Part shown: positions 14,302 to 24,904 of the stretch, one piece after another | How positions within the stretch are numbered: the stretch's first letter is position 1 | Layout: each line of letters starts with the position of its first letter | Source of the DNA: Luteimonas endophytica | Lineage (GTDB): Bacteria > Pseudomonadota > Gammaproteobacteria > Xanthomonadales > Xanthomonadaceae | Length of the DNA: 64,000 nucleotides | Assembly: GCF_029887875.1 (NCBI RefSeq) | Contig: NZ_JARXRM010000016.1 | Location: 1-64,000 of the forward strand | Reading direction: 5' to 3' | Position numbers and translations under genes: made by a program | The notes under the pieces: model-generated | Told to the model about the DNA's origin: nothing | Databases searched by the model: none | The model's input: the letters and a program-made list of their open reading frames with translations, nothing else

Positions 14302-15642
14302 CTACTTCATCGCTTCCAGCGGCAGCAGCGCCAGCCATGCCAGCAGCAGGGCGATCCACAGCCAGCGCCACCGGCCGATGCCATGCCATACGGACCGCCA
14401 GCCGCCCGGCACCGCGCCGGCTTCGGCTGCGAGCGTTGCCGGCGCTGCGGTGGCGGCGGGCAGCGCGCGCGCGCGACGCGGCGCCGAGCGCGGGGCGGCG
14501 GCCGCTGCCGCGGTGCGGCGCGTGGCCGAGCGCAGGGTGTCGGTGGCGCGCAGGCCGTAGAGGTACGCGCCGGTCACGCACAGGCCGGTCAGCAGCACGC
14601 CGAACACGAACCACAGCAGCTTGACCGGCAGGCCGGCGAAGTTGCCGAAGTGCAGCGGGTCGGCCATCTCGGCGATGCGCTGGTGCACGCCCATGTCGCG
14701 GCCGTCGCGGCGGCCGATCCAGGCGCCGTCGGCGGCGGCGAAGGCCATGGCGTTGGCGCGCGGCCGTACCAGGATGGCTTCGGCCTCGCCCTGCAGCAGC
14801 AGGGTGCCGTCGCCCGCGCCGGGGTCGATGGCGCGGACCTCGAACGCCGGCCAGCGGCTGCGCGCCTCGGCCACGGCGCGGTCGATGACGGCGGCACTGG
14901 CGCCGGCGGGGTCCGGCCCGCGTTCGGTGCCGGCCGGTGCGGCCTGCAGCTTCCGCGGCGGGCCGGCGCCGCCGCCCAGCGATTCCACCAGGTACCAGCC
15001 GCCGGTCAGCGCCATCAGCGCCACGAAGCCCAGGCTCCACACCCCGGCCAGGCGGTGCAGGTCGCCCCAGAACCGGCGCGGCCGCTCCCGCCGCGGGCCG
15101 GCGAAGAACCCGCGCCACCAGTGCCGGTAGATGTACAGGCTGCTGACCAGGCTGATCGCCAGCGGGATCGACAGCGCCGCCACCAGCGGCACGCCGAACC
15201 GCAGCGGCAGCATCAGGTGGCGGTGGGTGTTGCGCAGGAAGCGGTGCGCGCCGAACCAGTGGGTGTCGCCGGTCACGGCGCCGCGGTACGGGTCCACCCA
15301 GACGAAGCGCAGCCGCCCTTCCGGGGTGCGGGCGCGCACCCGGGCGGCGAAGCGGCCGCCTTCGGGCGCCTCGATGGCGGTCAGCGACCAGTCCGGGTAG
15401 GCGTGGCGCGCGGCGGCGAGCATCGCGCCCCAGCTGGCGCGCTCGGGGCCGGGCGCCACGCGGATCTCCGGGTGCAGCAGCCAGTCGATCTCGTGCGCCA
15501 GCACCGCCAGGGTGCCGGTGAAGCACACGAAGGCCATCAGCAGGCACAGCTTCAGCCCCACCCAGCTGTGCAGGTCGAACCACAGCCGCCGGCCGCGCGG
15601 CTTGCGCGGCGCGGCGGCGGGGGCTGGCGGCGGCTGGCCCAT
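14302..15642 (-). CDS. PepSY-associated TM-helix protein (siderophore-iron reductase-like)
   Basis: This 446-residue inner-membrane protein is of the PepSY_TM type. It starts with LWFDLHSWVGLKLCLLMAFVCFTGTLAVLAHEIDWLLHP, has further helices near residues 180-205, 235-260 and 345-370, and ends with a C-terminal helix. Conserved His residues lie in the membrane segments (DLHSWVG, HRFLRNTHRHLML, DLHRLAGVW, MGVHQRI). These could hold haem, and such proteins are thought to reduce ferric siderophores. It starts eight bases after the TonB receptor stop, so the two form an operon. A low-complexity Ala/Arg tract lies at 380-415. Confidence 0.85.
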   Translation of the reverse strand: MGQPPPAPAAAPRKPRGRRLWFDLHSWVGLKLCLLMAFVCFTGTLAVLAHEIDWLLHPEIRVAPGPERASWGAMLAAARHAYPDWSLTAIEAPEGGRFAARVRARTPEGRLRFVWVDPYRGAVTGDTHWFGAHRFLRNTHRHLMLPLRFGVPLVAALSIPLAISLVSSLYIYRHWWRGFFAGPRRERPRRFWGDLHRLAGVWSLGFVALMALTGGWYLVESLGGGAGPPRKLQAAPAGTERGPDPAGASAAVIDRAVAEARSRWPAFEVRAIDPGAGDGTLLLQGEAEAILVRPRANAMAFAAADGAWIGRRDGRDMGVHQRIAEMADPLHFGNFAGLPVKLLWFVFGVLLTGLCVTGAYLYGLRATDTLRSATRRTAAAAAAPRSAPRRARALPAATAAPATLAAEAGAVPGGWRSVWHGIGRWRWLWIALLLAWLALLPLEAMK

Positions 15643-15650
15643 GCGGGGGG

Positions 15651-17798
15651 TCAGAACGCGTAGCGCGCCTGCAGGTACAGCCGCCGCGGCTCGCCGGGAA
15701 AGTGCCCGGTGCGCTCGATGAAGCCGCTGGCGGCGTACACCTTGTCGAACAGGTTCTTGATGTTGGCCTGGAAGTGCCAGCCGTCCCAGTGGGTCTGCCA
15801 GCTGAGGTCGTAGATGGTGTACGGCTTGACCCGCTGGCCGCCGATGCTCAGCCGCTCGTCCACGTAGTCCACGCCGAAGCCCACCGAGGACAGCAGCGCC
15901 GGCAGCTCGTAGCGGGTCCACAGGCCGAAGGTGTTCTGCGGGGCGTTGGCGAACTTGTCGCCGACCGAGTTGGTGATGCCGTTGCTGCCGGCGTCGATCA
16001 CCCGGGTGTCGTTGTAGGCGTAGGCGGCGCTGACCACCCAGCGACGGGTCACATCGGCCAGCAGGTCCAGTTCCAGCCCTTCGCTGCGCACCAGCCCCAG
16101 CGGCGCGAGCTGGTTGACGCCGTCGACCACCTCGCCAGTGGCCTGCAGCACGTTGCTGCGCTCGATCCGGTACAGCGCCGAGTTGAGGGTGACGCGGCCG
16201 CCGGCCAGGGCGGTCTTCAGGCCCAGCTCCCACTGCCGGCCACGCTCGGGATCGAACGGGCCGCCGGCGGCGGGGTCCTGGTTGCCGGTGGACTGCGGCA
16301 CGAAACCGCTGGCGAGGTTGGCGTAGGCGTTCACGCCTTCGACCAGCGCATAGGTGCTGCCCAGGCGCCAGCTGATGTCGTGGCCGTCCACCGTGGTGCC
16401 GCCCACCCGGTCCTCGTCCTGGAAGCCGTCCCAGCGCAGCCCGGCGAGCAGCTGCCAGCGCGGGGTCAGTTCCAGCTGGTCCTGCAGGTAGGCGCCGTAG
16501 CGGGTGCCGCGGCTGCGGGTGACGCGCCAGGGGTCGAACGTGTAGTCGGCAGCGGAGCTCAGGCCGTACACCGGCTGGAACAGGTCGATGCCGGGCACGT
16601 CGCCGCCCACGGCGTCGCTGTGCGCGGTGCGGCCCTGGAAATCGCTGTCCTCGCGGTAGCCGTCGACGCCGAACAGCAGGGTGTGGCCGAGGCCGCCGGC
16701 GCGCACCCGCCACACGCCGTTGGCGTTGGCGGCCAGGCCCTCGACGCTGCGCACCTGGTCGCGGAACTGGCGCGTCATCCACTCGGCGGTGCCGTCGCCG
16801 TCGCGATCGATCAGGCCCCACGGCTCGTGGTACTGCTGCCGCTCGTCGTTCTCGAACCAGCGCGCGGACACGTCGATGTCGAGCGCGTCGGTGGGGGAGG
16901 CGGTGTAGGTGGCCAGGGCGATGCGCGCGTCCATGTCGAGGAAGTCGGTGGCCTCGTTGTGGTTCCAGCGGCGGTCGGTGAGGAACGCGCCGTTGTCGTC
17001 CACCGGCACCCCGCGCAGGCGGTTGCCGGCTTGGTCCTGGGCGATGTCGGTGAGCTTGAGGGTGAGCTCGCCGGTGGTGCCGACGTCGAGCGCCGCGGCC
17101 GCGTCGCCCATGCGCAGCTCGTTGTCGGTGTTCCAGCGGAACGGCTCCTCGCGCTCGCCGTGCACGCCGATGCGGTAGCGCAGGCGCTCGCTGCCGGCCA
17201 GCGGCCCGGTCGACTGGAACGAGGCGGCGGCGAAGTCGTCGTCGCCCAGCTGCAGTTCCACGCTGGCCTGCGGGTCGCGCTGCGGCTTGCGGGTGATGTA
17301 GTTGATCACCCCGCCCGGGTCGCCGCCGCCGTACAGCGCGCCGGCAGGGCCCTTCAGCACCTCGACCCGCTCGATGTCGAACAGCTGCGGCACCGAGAAA
17401 CCGGCGTAGGGATCGCCGCGCAGGCCGTCGTAGAGCACGTTCTCCTGGCGGAAGCCGCGCAGGGTGACGCCGGCGTAGCTGAAGAAGCTGATGCCGCTGA
17501 TGCTGCGGTACAGGTCGGTCACCTGGCGCGCGGCCTGGTCGTCGATCAGCTCGCGCGGCAGCACCTGCACCGACTGCGGCACCCATTCCAGCGGGGTGTC
17601 GGTGCGGGTGGCGGTGGTGGAGCCTTCCACCTTGTAGAGGGTCTGGGCGCGGCCGATCACCTGCACCGCGTCCAGGTCGGTCACCGACGGCGGCGGCGCC
17701 TGCGCGAACGCCACCGGCGGCAGGGCCAGCCCGAGCAGGCAGGCAATGGACAGGAGCGAGCGGTGCGGGCGGGTCAAGCGACGCCGGGAGGGGGACAT
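15651..17798 (-). CDS. TonB-dependent siderophore receptor
   Basis: This 715-residue outer-membrane receptor has a signal peptide (LLSIACLLGLALPPVAFAQA). The plug domain follows (PQSVQVLPRELIDDQAARQVTDLYRSISGI, then VEVLKGPAGALYGGGDPGGVINYITRKP). A 22-strand barrel ends in the consensus aromatic YAF. I chose the ATG at 17798, which has GGAG upstream and leaves the Fur-like site outside the gene; an in-frame GTG at 17837 would lie inside that site. It forms an operon with the PepSY protein. No STN signalling domain is visible, so it is a transporter rather than a transducer. Confidence 0.93.
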   Translation of the reverse strand: MSPSRRRLTRPHRSLLSIACLLGLALPPVAFAQAPPPSVTDLDAVQVIGRAQTLYKVEGSTTATRTDTPLEWVPQSVQVLPRELIDDQAARQVTDLYRSISGISFFSYAGVTLRGFRQENVLYDGLRGDPYAGFSVPQLFDIERVEVLKGPAGALYGGGDPGGVINYITRKPQRDPQASVELQLGDDDFAAASFQSTGPLAGSERLRYRIGVHGEREEPFRWNTDNELRMGDAAAALDVGTTGELTLKLTDIAQDQAGNRLRGVPVDDNGAFLTDRRWNHNEATDFLDMDARIALATYTASPTDALDIDVSARWFENDERQQYHEPWGLIDRDGDGTAEWMTRQFRDQVRSVEGLAANANGVWRVRAGGLGHTLLFGVDGYREDSDFQGRTAHSDAVGGDVPGIDLFQPVYGLSSAADYTFDPWRVTRSRGTRYGAYLQDQLELTPRWQLLAGLRWDGFQDEDRVGGTTVDGHDISWRLGSTYALVEGVNAYANLASGFVPQSTGNQDPAAGGPFDPERGRQWELGLKTALAGGRVTLNSALYRIERSNVLQATGEVVDGVNQLAPLGLVRSEGLELDLLADVTRRWVVSAAYAYNDTRVIDAGSNGITNSVGDKFANAPQNTFGLWTRYELPALLSSVGFGVDYVDERLSIGGQRVKPYTIYDLSWQTHWDGWHFQANIKNLFDKVYAASGFIERTGHFPGEPRRLYLQARYAF

Positions 17799-17824
17799 GC
17801 GGGGAAGTGCTCCATAGGGAATGC

Positions 17825-17856
17825 GACTCATTATCACATGATGTCGATTCTCATTT
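17825..17856 (-). promoter_or_regulatory. Fur-box-like site before the siderophore receptor
   Basis: On the minus strand the sequence holds ATGAGAATCGACATCATG and TGATAATGAG. These are hexamer blocks of the GATAAT/ATGAGAAT type that make up Fur boxes. The site is AT-rich and lies about 30-60 bases before the receptor start. Iron repression through Fur is the natural reading. Confidence 0.65.
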
Positions 17857-17879
17857 CATAGATCGCGAGCGCCTGCTCC

Positions 17880-18008
17880 TGTAGCAGCGGCCCATGGCCG
17901 CGAAGGCCGCGGGGCACCGATGCGGTGATGCGGCCCCCTTCCGACCGGGCGGCCATTCCGGGCACGGCCGGCCGCGCCGGCTTTCGCGTGCATGGCACGC
18001 TCCTACGG
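17880..18008. repeat. Paired REP elements (copy 2)
   Basis: TGTAGCAGCGGCCCATGGCC opens the pair (17880-17914). The opposing CGGCTTTCGCGTGCATGGCA half lies at 17974-18008. An additional GGGCCCTCC-rich palindrome follows at about 18013-18038. It lies between the divergent receptor and CrbS-type genes. Confidence 0.85.
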
Positions 18009-18129
18009 AGGGTGGGCCCTCCGGGGGCGGGCCCTCCTAGGGTGATGGCGCTCCTGCGGGCGGTGGGCTTCGCACCGGGGCCGCCGGCGCGGTGCCGCGT
18101 ACACTTTGAACGGCCACTCGGGGATGGGA

Positions 18130-21100
18130 ATGCTGTCGGACTGGGTCTTGCTGCTGGTGTCGGTGGGCTACGCCGCGGTGCTGTTCGCGGTGGCGTGGTG
18201 GGGCGACCGGCATCCGGAGTTCGCGCAGCGGCCAGGGCTGCGGCCGGTGGTCTACAGCCTGGCGCTGGCGGTGTACTGCTCGTCGTGGACGTTCTACGGC
18301 GCGGTCGGCAGCGCCGCGCGCAACGGCATCGGCTACCTGCCGATCTACCTGGGCCCGCTGCTGCTGCTGCTGTTCGGCTGGCGCATCCTCGAGCGCCTGG
18401 CGCTGATCGCGCAGTCGCAGAGCACGGTCTCGATCGCCGACTTCATCGCCGCGCGCTACGGGCGCTCGCAGCGGCTGGCGGCGATGGTCGCCCTGATCGC
18501 GCTGATCGCGGCGGTGCCGTACCTGGCGCTGCAGTACAAGGCGGTGGCGCTGAGCCTGCAGGTGCTGAGCGCCAGCCCGGCCGCCGCCACCACCCTCGGC
18601 GACCCGGCGCTGTACATGGCGATGCTGATGGCGCTGTTCGCGATCCTGTTCGGCACCCGCCAGGTCGACGCCACCGAGCACCGGCCGGGGATGATGCTGG
18701 CGATCGCGCTGGAATCGCTGGTCAAGCTGATGGCGCTGGTGGCGGTGGGCCTGTTCGCGATCTTCTGGTTCGGCGGGCACGAGCTCGACCTGGTGCCGGC
18801 CACCCGCGAGCTGCTGTCCAACACCCCGCCGGTCGGCTTCGTCGGCCAGACCCTGCTGGCGTTCACCGCGATCGTGTGCCTGCCGCGGCAGTTCCACGTC
18901 GCCGTGGTGGAATGCATCGACGTGGCCGACATCCGCCGCGCACGTTGGATGTTCGGCGCCTACCTGGTGCTGATCTGCCTGATGGTGCTGCCGATCGCCA
19001 GCGCCGGGATCGCGCTGTTCGACGATGGCGCGGCGATCGCCGACACCTACGTGCTGGCGCTGCCGCTGGCGGAGAACCGCAACGCGCTGGCGCTGTTCGC
19101 CTACATCGGCGGCTTCTCCGCCGCCACCGGGATGGTGATCGTGGCCAGCGTGGCGCTGGCCACCATGGTCAGCAACGACCTGGTGATGCCGCTGCTGCTG
19201 CGGCGCGGCTGGGCGCAGCGCCACGGCGGCGACCTGGCCGCGACGGTGCTGTGGATCCGGCGCGTGGCGATCGTGGGGTTCGCCGCGCTGGCCTACGGCT
19301 ACTACCGCGCCAGCAATACCGACACCACCCTGGCCGCGTTCGGGCTGATGGCCTTCGCCGCGGTGGCGCAGTTCGCGCCGGCGCTGATCGGCGGGCTGTA
19401 CTGGCGCGGCGCCAGCCGCCAGGGCGCCGAGGCGGGCCTGCTGATCGGCTTCTGCGTGTGGGGCTACACCCTGCTGCTGCCCACCCTCACCGATGCCGGC
19501 TGGTTCGGCTCGGCGTGGCTGGAACGCGGGCCGCTGGGCATCGGCTGGCTGCGGCCGCGGCAGCTGTTCGGGCTGGAGGGCTGGGACGCGCTGACCCACG
19601 GCACGTTCTGGTCGCTGCTGCTCAACATCGGCGCGCTGATGGTGGTCTCGGCGCGCTGGCGCCCGGGGCTGGACGAGCGCCTGCGCGCCTCGCCGTTCCT
19701 CAACCCGTATACCGAACGGCGCACCCTGGCCGGCAGCGACTGGCGCGGCGGGCTGCACGTGGCCGACCTGCTGGTGCTGGCGCGGCGCATCGTCGGGGTG
19801 CGCAACGCCCAGCGCGCCTTCGCCGAACAGGCGCTGGCGCTCGGCCAGGAGCTGCAGCCCAACACCGCCGCCGACCGCGCCTGGGTGCAGTTCACCGAGC
19901 GCCTGCTGGCCTCGGCCATCGGCGCGGCCTCGGCGCGGCTGGTGCTCACCAGCACCCTGCGCGGCTCGGGCATGGACCTGGCCGAGGTGGTGGCGGTGCT
20001 CGACGAGGCCGGCCAGGAGCTGCGTTTCAACCGCGAGATCCTCTCCACCACCCTGGAGAACATCGACCAGGGCGTGAGCGTGGTCGGGCCGGAGATGCGG
20101 CTGGTGGCCTGGAACCGGCGCTACCAGCAGTTGTTCGGCTTCCCCGACGGCATGCTGTTCGTCGGCCGCCCGGTCGCCGACCTGATCCGCTACAACGCCG
20201 AGCGCGGCGAGCTCGGGCTGCTGTCCCGCGCCGGGATCGAGGCCGAGATCGCCAAGCGCATCGGCTACATGCGCGCCGGCTCGGCGCACGTGTCCGAACG
20301 GGTGCTCGCCAGCGGCCTGGTGATCGAGGTGCGCGGCCAGCCGCTGCCGGGCGGCGGCTACGTCACCAGCTACAGCGACGTCACCGAGCACAAGCGGGTG
20401 GAGCGCGCGCTGCGCGAGATCAACGAGACCCTGGAACAGCGGGTGACGGTGCGCACCCGCGAGGCCGAGGCGGCGCAGCAGTCGCGCACGCGCTTCCTGG
20501 CGGCGCTCAGCCACGACGTGCTGCAGCCGCTCAACGCCGCGCGGCTGTTCACCTCGGCACTGCGCGAGAGCGACGCGCCCGGCGAGCAGCGGCGCCTGGC
20601 CGAACGCGTGGACACTTCGCTGCGCGCCGCCGAGGAGCTGCTCGACGGCCTGCTCGATGTTTCGCGGCTGGACGCCGGCGCGCTGAAGCCCGAATTGAGC
20701 GATTTCGACGCCGGCGAGCTGCTGCGGCAGCTGGCGGCGCAGTACGCGCCGATGGCGGCCAGCCGCGGCATCGCGCTGCGCCTGCACGCCCAGGCGTTGC
20801 CGGTGCACAGCGACCGGCGGCTGCTGCGCCGGGTGTTGCAGAACTTCCTGGCCAATGCGCTGCGCTACACCCGCGAGGGGCGCATCGTGCTGGCGGCGCG
20901 GCCCAGCGGCGGCGAGGTGGCGCTGCAGGTCTGGGATACCGGGCCGGGCATCCCCGAGCACCACATGCGCCAGATCTACGACGAGTTCCACCGCTACCAG
21001 CAGCCGTTCGACTGGGACGAGCGCGGGCTGGGGCTGGGGCTGTCGATCTGCCAGCGGATCTCGCGGCTGCTCGGGCACCGGCTGGACGCGCGCTCGCGGG

Positions 21101-21600
21101 TCCGCCACGGCAGCATGTTCTCGATCGTGGTGCCGCGGGCCCAGCATGCGCTGCAGGCCGCCGCCCCGCCGCGCCTGGAACTGGCGGCTTCGCTGGCCGG
21201 GCTGCGGGTGCTGTGCGTGGACAACGATCCGGACATCATCGCCGGCATGACCGCGCTGCTGCGGCGCTGGGGCGTGGAGCCGCTGTGCGCCACCACCGTG
21301 GACGAGGCGCTGGCGCGGGTGGCCGAACGGCCCGACGTGCTGCTGGTGGACTACCACCTGCACGATCGCCTGGACGGGCTGCAGACGCTGGACGCGCTGC
21401 GCGCCGACGCCCCGCACCTGCCCGGCGCGCTGGTGACGGCCGACGGCAGCGACGCGCTCAAGCAGGCGGCGCGGGCGCGCGGCTACCGGGTGCTGACCAA
21501 GCCGATCAAGCCGGCCTCGCTGCGCGCGTTCCTGGCCGCGCACCACCACCCGGCGCGGCGCCAGGCGGCACCCGAGCCGGCACCGCCCGGGCAGAGTTGA
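18130..21600 (+). CDS. crbS: CrbS-type sodium/solute symporter-histidine kinase hybrid
   Basis: This protein of about 1156 residues fuses four parts. Residues 1-500 form an SSS-family transporter-like domain with about 13 helices. A PAS domain near 640-760 includes STTLENIDQGVSVVGPEMRLVAWN. The histidine kinase has the H-box SHDVLQPLN (His795) and an ATPase domain with DTGPGIP and GLGLGLSICQRIS. The C-terminal receiver has Asp1074 in LLVDYHL. This is the architecture of CrbS, which with CrbR switches on acs and acetate uptake in Vibrio and Pseudomonas. The neighbouring acs, symporter and LuxR regulator support that role. Start choice (18124 or 18130) is uncertain. Confidence 0.85.
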   Translation: MLSDWVLLLVSVGYAAVLFAVAWWGDRHPEFAQRPGLRPVVYSLALAVYCSSWTFYGAVGSAARNGIGYLPIYLGPLLLLLFGWRILERLALIAQSQSTVSIADFIAARYGRSQRLAAMVALIALIAAVPYLALQYKAVALSLQVLSASPAAATTLGDPALYMAMLMALFAILFGTRQVDATEHRPGMMLAIALESLVKLMALVAVGLFAIFWFGGHELDLVPATRELLSNTPPVGFVGQTLLAFTAIVCLPRQFHVAVVECIDVADIRRARWMFGAYLVLICLMVLPIASAGIALFDDGAAIADTYVLALPLAENRNALALFAYIGGFSAATGMVIVASVALATMVSNDLVMPLLLRRGWAQRHGGDLAATVLWIRRVAIVGFAALAYGYYRASNTDTTLAAFGLMAFAAVAQFAPALIGGLYWRGASRQGAEAGLLIGFCVWGYTLLLPTLTDAGWFGSAWLERGPLGIGWLRPRQLFGLEGWDALTHGTFWSLLLNIGALMVVSARWRPGLDERLRASPFLNPYTERRTLAGSDWRGGLHVADLLVLARRIVGVRNAQRAFAEQALALGQELQPNTAADRAWVQFTERLLASAIGAASARLVLTSTLRGSGMDLAEVVAVLDEAGQELRFNREILSTTLENIDQGVSVVGPEMRLVAWNRRYQQLFGFPDGMLFVGRPVADLIRYNAERGELGLLSRAGIEAEIAKRIGYMRAGSAHVSERVLASGLVIEVRGQPLPGGGYVTSYSDVTEHKRVERALREINETLEQRVTVRTREAEAAQQSRTRFLAALSHDVLQPLNAARLFTSALRESDAPGEQRRLAERVDTSLRAAEELLDGLLDVSRLDAGALKPELSDFDAGELLRQLAAQYAPMAASRGIALRLHAQALPVHSDRRLLRRVLQNFLANALRYTREGRIVLAARPSGGEVALQVWDTGPGIPEHHMRQIYDEFHRYQQPFDWDERGLGLGLSICQRISRLLGHRLDARSRVRHGSMFSIVVPRAQHALQAAAPPRLELAASLAGLRVLCVDNDPDIIAGMTALLRRWGVEPLCATTVDEALARVAERPDVLLVDYHLHDRLDGLQTLDALRADAPHLPGALVTADGSDALKQAARARGYRVLTKPIKPASLRAFLAAHHHPARRQAAPEPAPPGQS

Positions 21601-21624
21601 GGCGGTTCTCGCGCGGCGGCCCCC

Positions 21625-21736
21625 TGCAGGAGCGGCCCATGGCCGCGAAGGCCGCGGGCGGCTCCGGTGTCCGGGGCGGCGATTCCCGGTGTTTCCAGCG
21701 GCGCCGGCTTTCGCGTGCATGACACGCTCCTGCGGG
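21625..21736. repeat. Paired REP elements (copy 3)
   Basis: TGCAGGAGCGGCCCATGGCC (from 21625) faces CGGCTTTCGCGTGCATGACA (about 21704-21736). It lies between the convergent crbS-type and crbR-type genes, where REP pairs often stabilise transcript ends. Confidence 0.85.
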
Positions 21737-21774
21737 AACCGGCGTTCGCGGGCGCCTGAGCGGCAGGCGGCGCC

Positions 21775-22449
21775 TCAGGCGGCGCCGGGTTCCTCGGGCG
21801 GAGCGGTCACGGCGCCCGGGTCGAGCGCGAGGCGGCCGGCGATCAGCACCGCCTGGGTGCGGTTGGTGGCGCCGAGCTTGCGCAGAATCGCGCTCATGTG
21901 CGCCTTGACGGTGGCCTCGGAGACCCCGAGTTCGTAGCCGATCTGCTTGTTGAGCATGCCGGCGCCGAGCATCTGCAGCACCCGGAACTGCTGTGGAGTG
22001 AGCTCGCGCACCCGCGCGGCCACGTCCTGTTCGTCGGCGCTGGCGGCCGGCGCGGCATGGGCGGCGGCCGGCGCCCACTGGTCGCCGTCGAGCACCTGCT
22101 GCAGCGCGACCGCCAGGGTCTGGGCGTCGGCGGACTTGGGAATGAAGCCCATCGCGCCGTGGTCGAGCGCGCGCCGCATCACCGTGGGCTCCTCGCGCGC
22201 CGACACCACCACGATCGGCAGCTGCGGATGCTGCGCGCGCAGGTGCACCAGCGCGCTGAAACCTTGCGCGCCGGGCATGTTGAGGTCGAGCAGCAGCAGG
22301 TCGGCATCCGGGTCGGCCTCGACCAGCGCGTACAGGGCGTCGGTGTCGTGGGCCTCGCGCAGCACCGCCTGCGGCAGGATCCGCGCCACCACGCCGCGCA
22401 GCGCCTCGCGGAACAGCGGATGGTCGTCGGCGATGAGCAGGGTGGTCAT
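21775..22449 (-). CDS. crbR: CrbR-type LuxR-family response regulator
   Basis: This 224-residue protein has an N-terminal receiver (TTLLIADDHPLFREAL, phospho-acceptor Asp55 in LLLLDLNMPG, switch Lys in GFIPKSA). A C-terminal LuxR-type HTH lies at about 160-210 (LTPQQFRVLQMLGAGMLNKQIGYELGVSEATVKAHMSAILRKL). An Ala-rich linker joins them. It lies beside the CrbS-type kinase and upstream of acs on the same strand, so it probably activates acs. In-frame starts further upstream would add a low-complexity extension and are unlikely. Confidence 0.85.
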   Translation of the reverse strand: MTTLLIADDHPLFREALRGVVARILPQAVLREAHDTDALYALVEADPDADLLLLDLNMPGAQGFSALVHLRAQHPQLPIVVVSAREEPTVMRRALDHGAMGFIPKSADAQTLAVALQQVLDGDQWAPAAAHAAPAASADEQDVAARVRELTPQQFRVLQMLGAGMLNKQIGYELGVSEATVKAHMSAILRKLGATNRTQAVLIAGRLALDPGAVTAPPEEPGAA

Positions 22450-22750
22450 GGGCACGGGCGGGCGATCCGGAACAGGGAGGGGAGTGTGCGTCATTGGGCC
22501 AGCGTGCGCCGCGATCCTCAGCCGCACCCGGCCCGCGCCCGCACGGTCCGCCGCCGGCTGGCCGCAGGCCGGTGCGTGCGCGGCCGTTGCCGGCAGGGCC
22601 GAAGCGGGCCGCATCGGCAACCCGGCGCGCCTGCCGGGCCTCGCTGAATCCGTCCGTCGCGGGCCGCCGTATGGCCCACGGCCCGCTGCCCGTGGATCGC
22701 CCCGACATGGGAGGCGCCGCGCGCGTCGCAACGCCACGGCTGCCGATGGA
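22450..22750. other. Intergenic gap between acs and the crbR-type gene
   Basis: This 301-base stretch contains no supported gene and no clear hairpin terminator. Open frames across it are GC-rich shadows. It must hold the promoter of the crbR-type gene if that gene is not read from acs. Confidence 0.5.
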
Positions 22751-24709
<1,959 letters not shown>

Positions 24710-24904
24710 GCTGGCGTTCCCGGAATCGAAAAAACGGTTGCCGACAGTGTGCCGCATCCGCCCAGGGCCCGTCTTAGACCTTCGTCTAAGCCGGTGCGGG
24801 GCATTCGACCAATGGTGTATTGGCGCTCACCCCGCCAGCGCGCAGGCTCGGCTCGGAGTGGGCTGAACGGCCTGCCTTCATGCACCCTTCGGGAGGGGAA
24901 CCAG

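Noticed and set aside
22450-22737. N-terminal extension of the CrbR-type regulator
   Set aside because: The added residues are low-complexity Arg/Ala/Pro-rich and the receiver domain begins immediately after the ATG at 22449.
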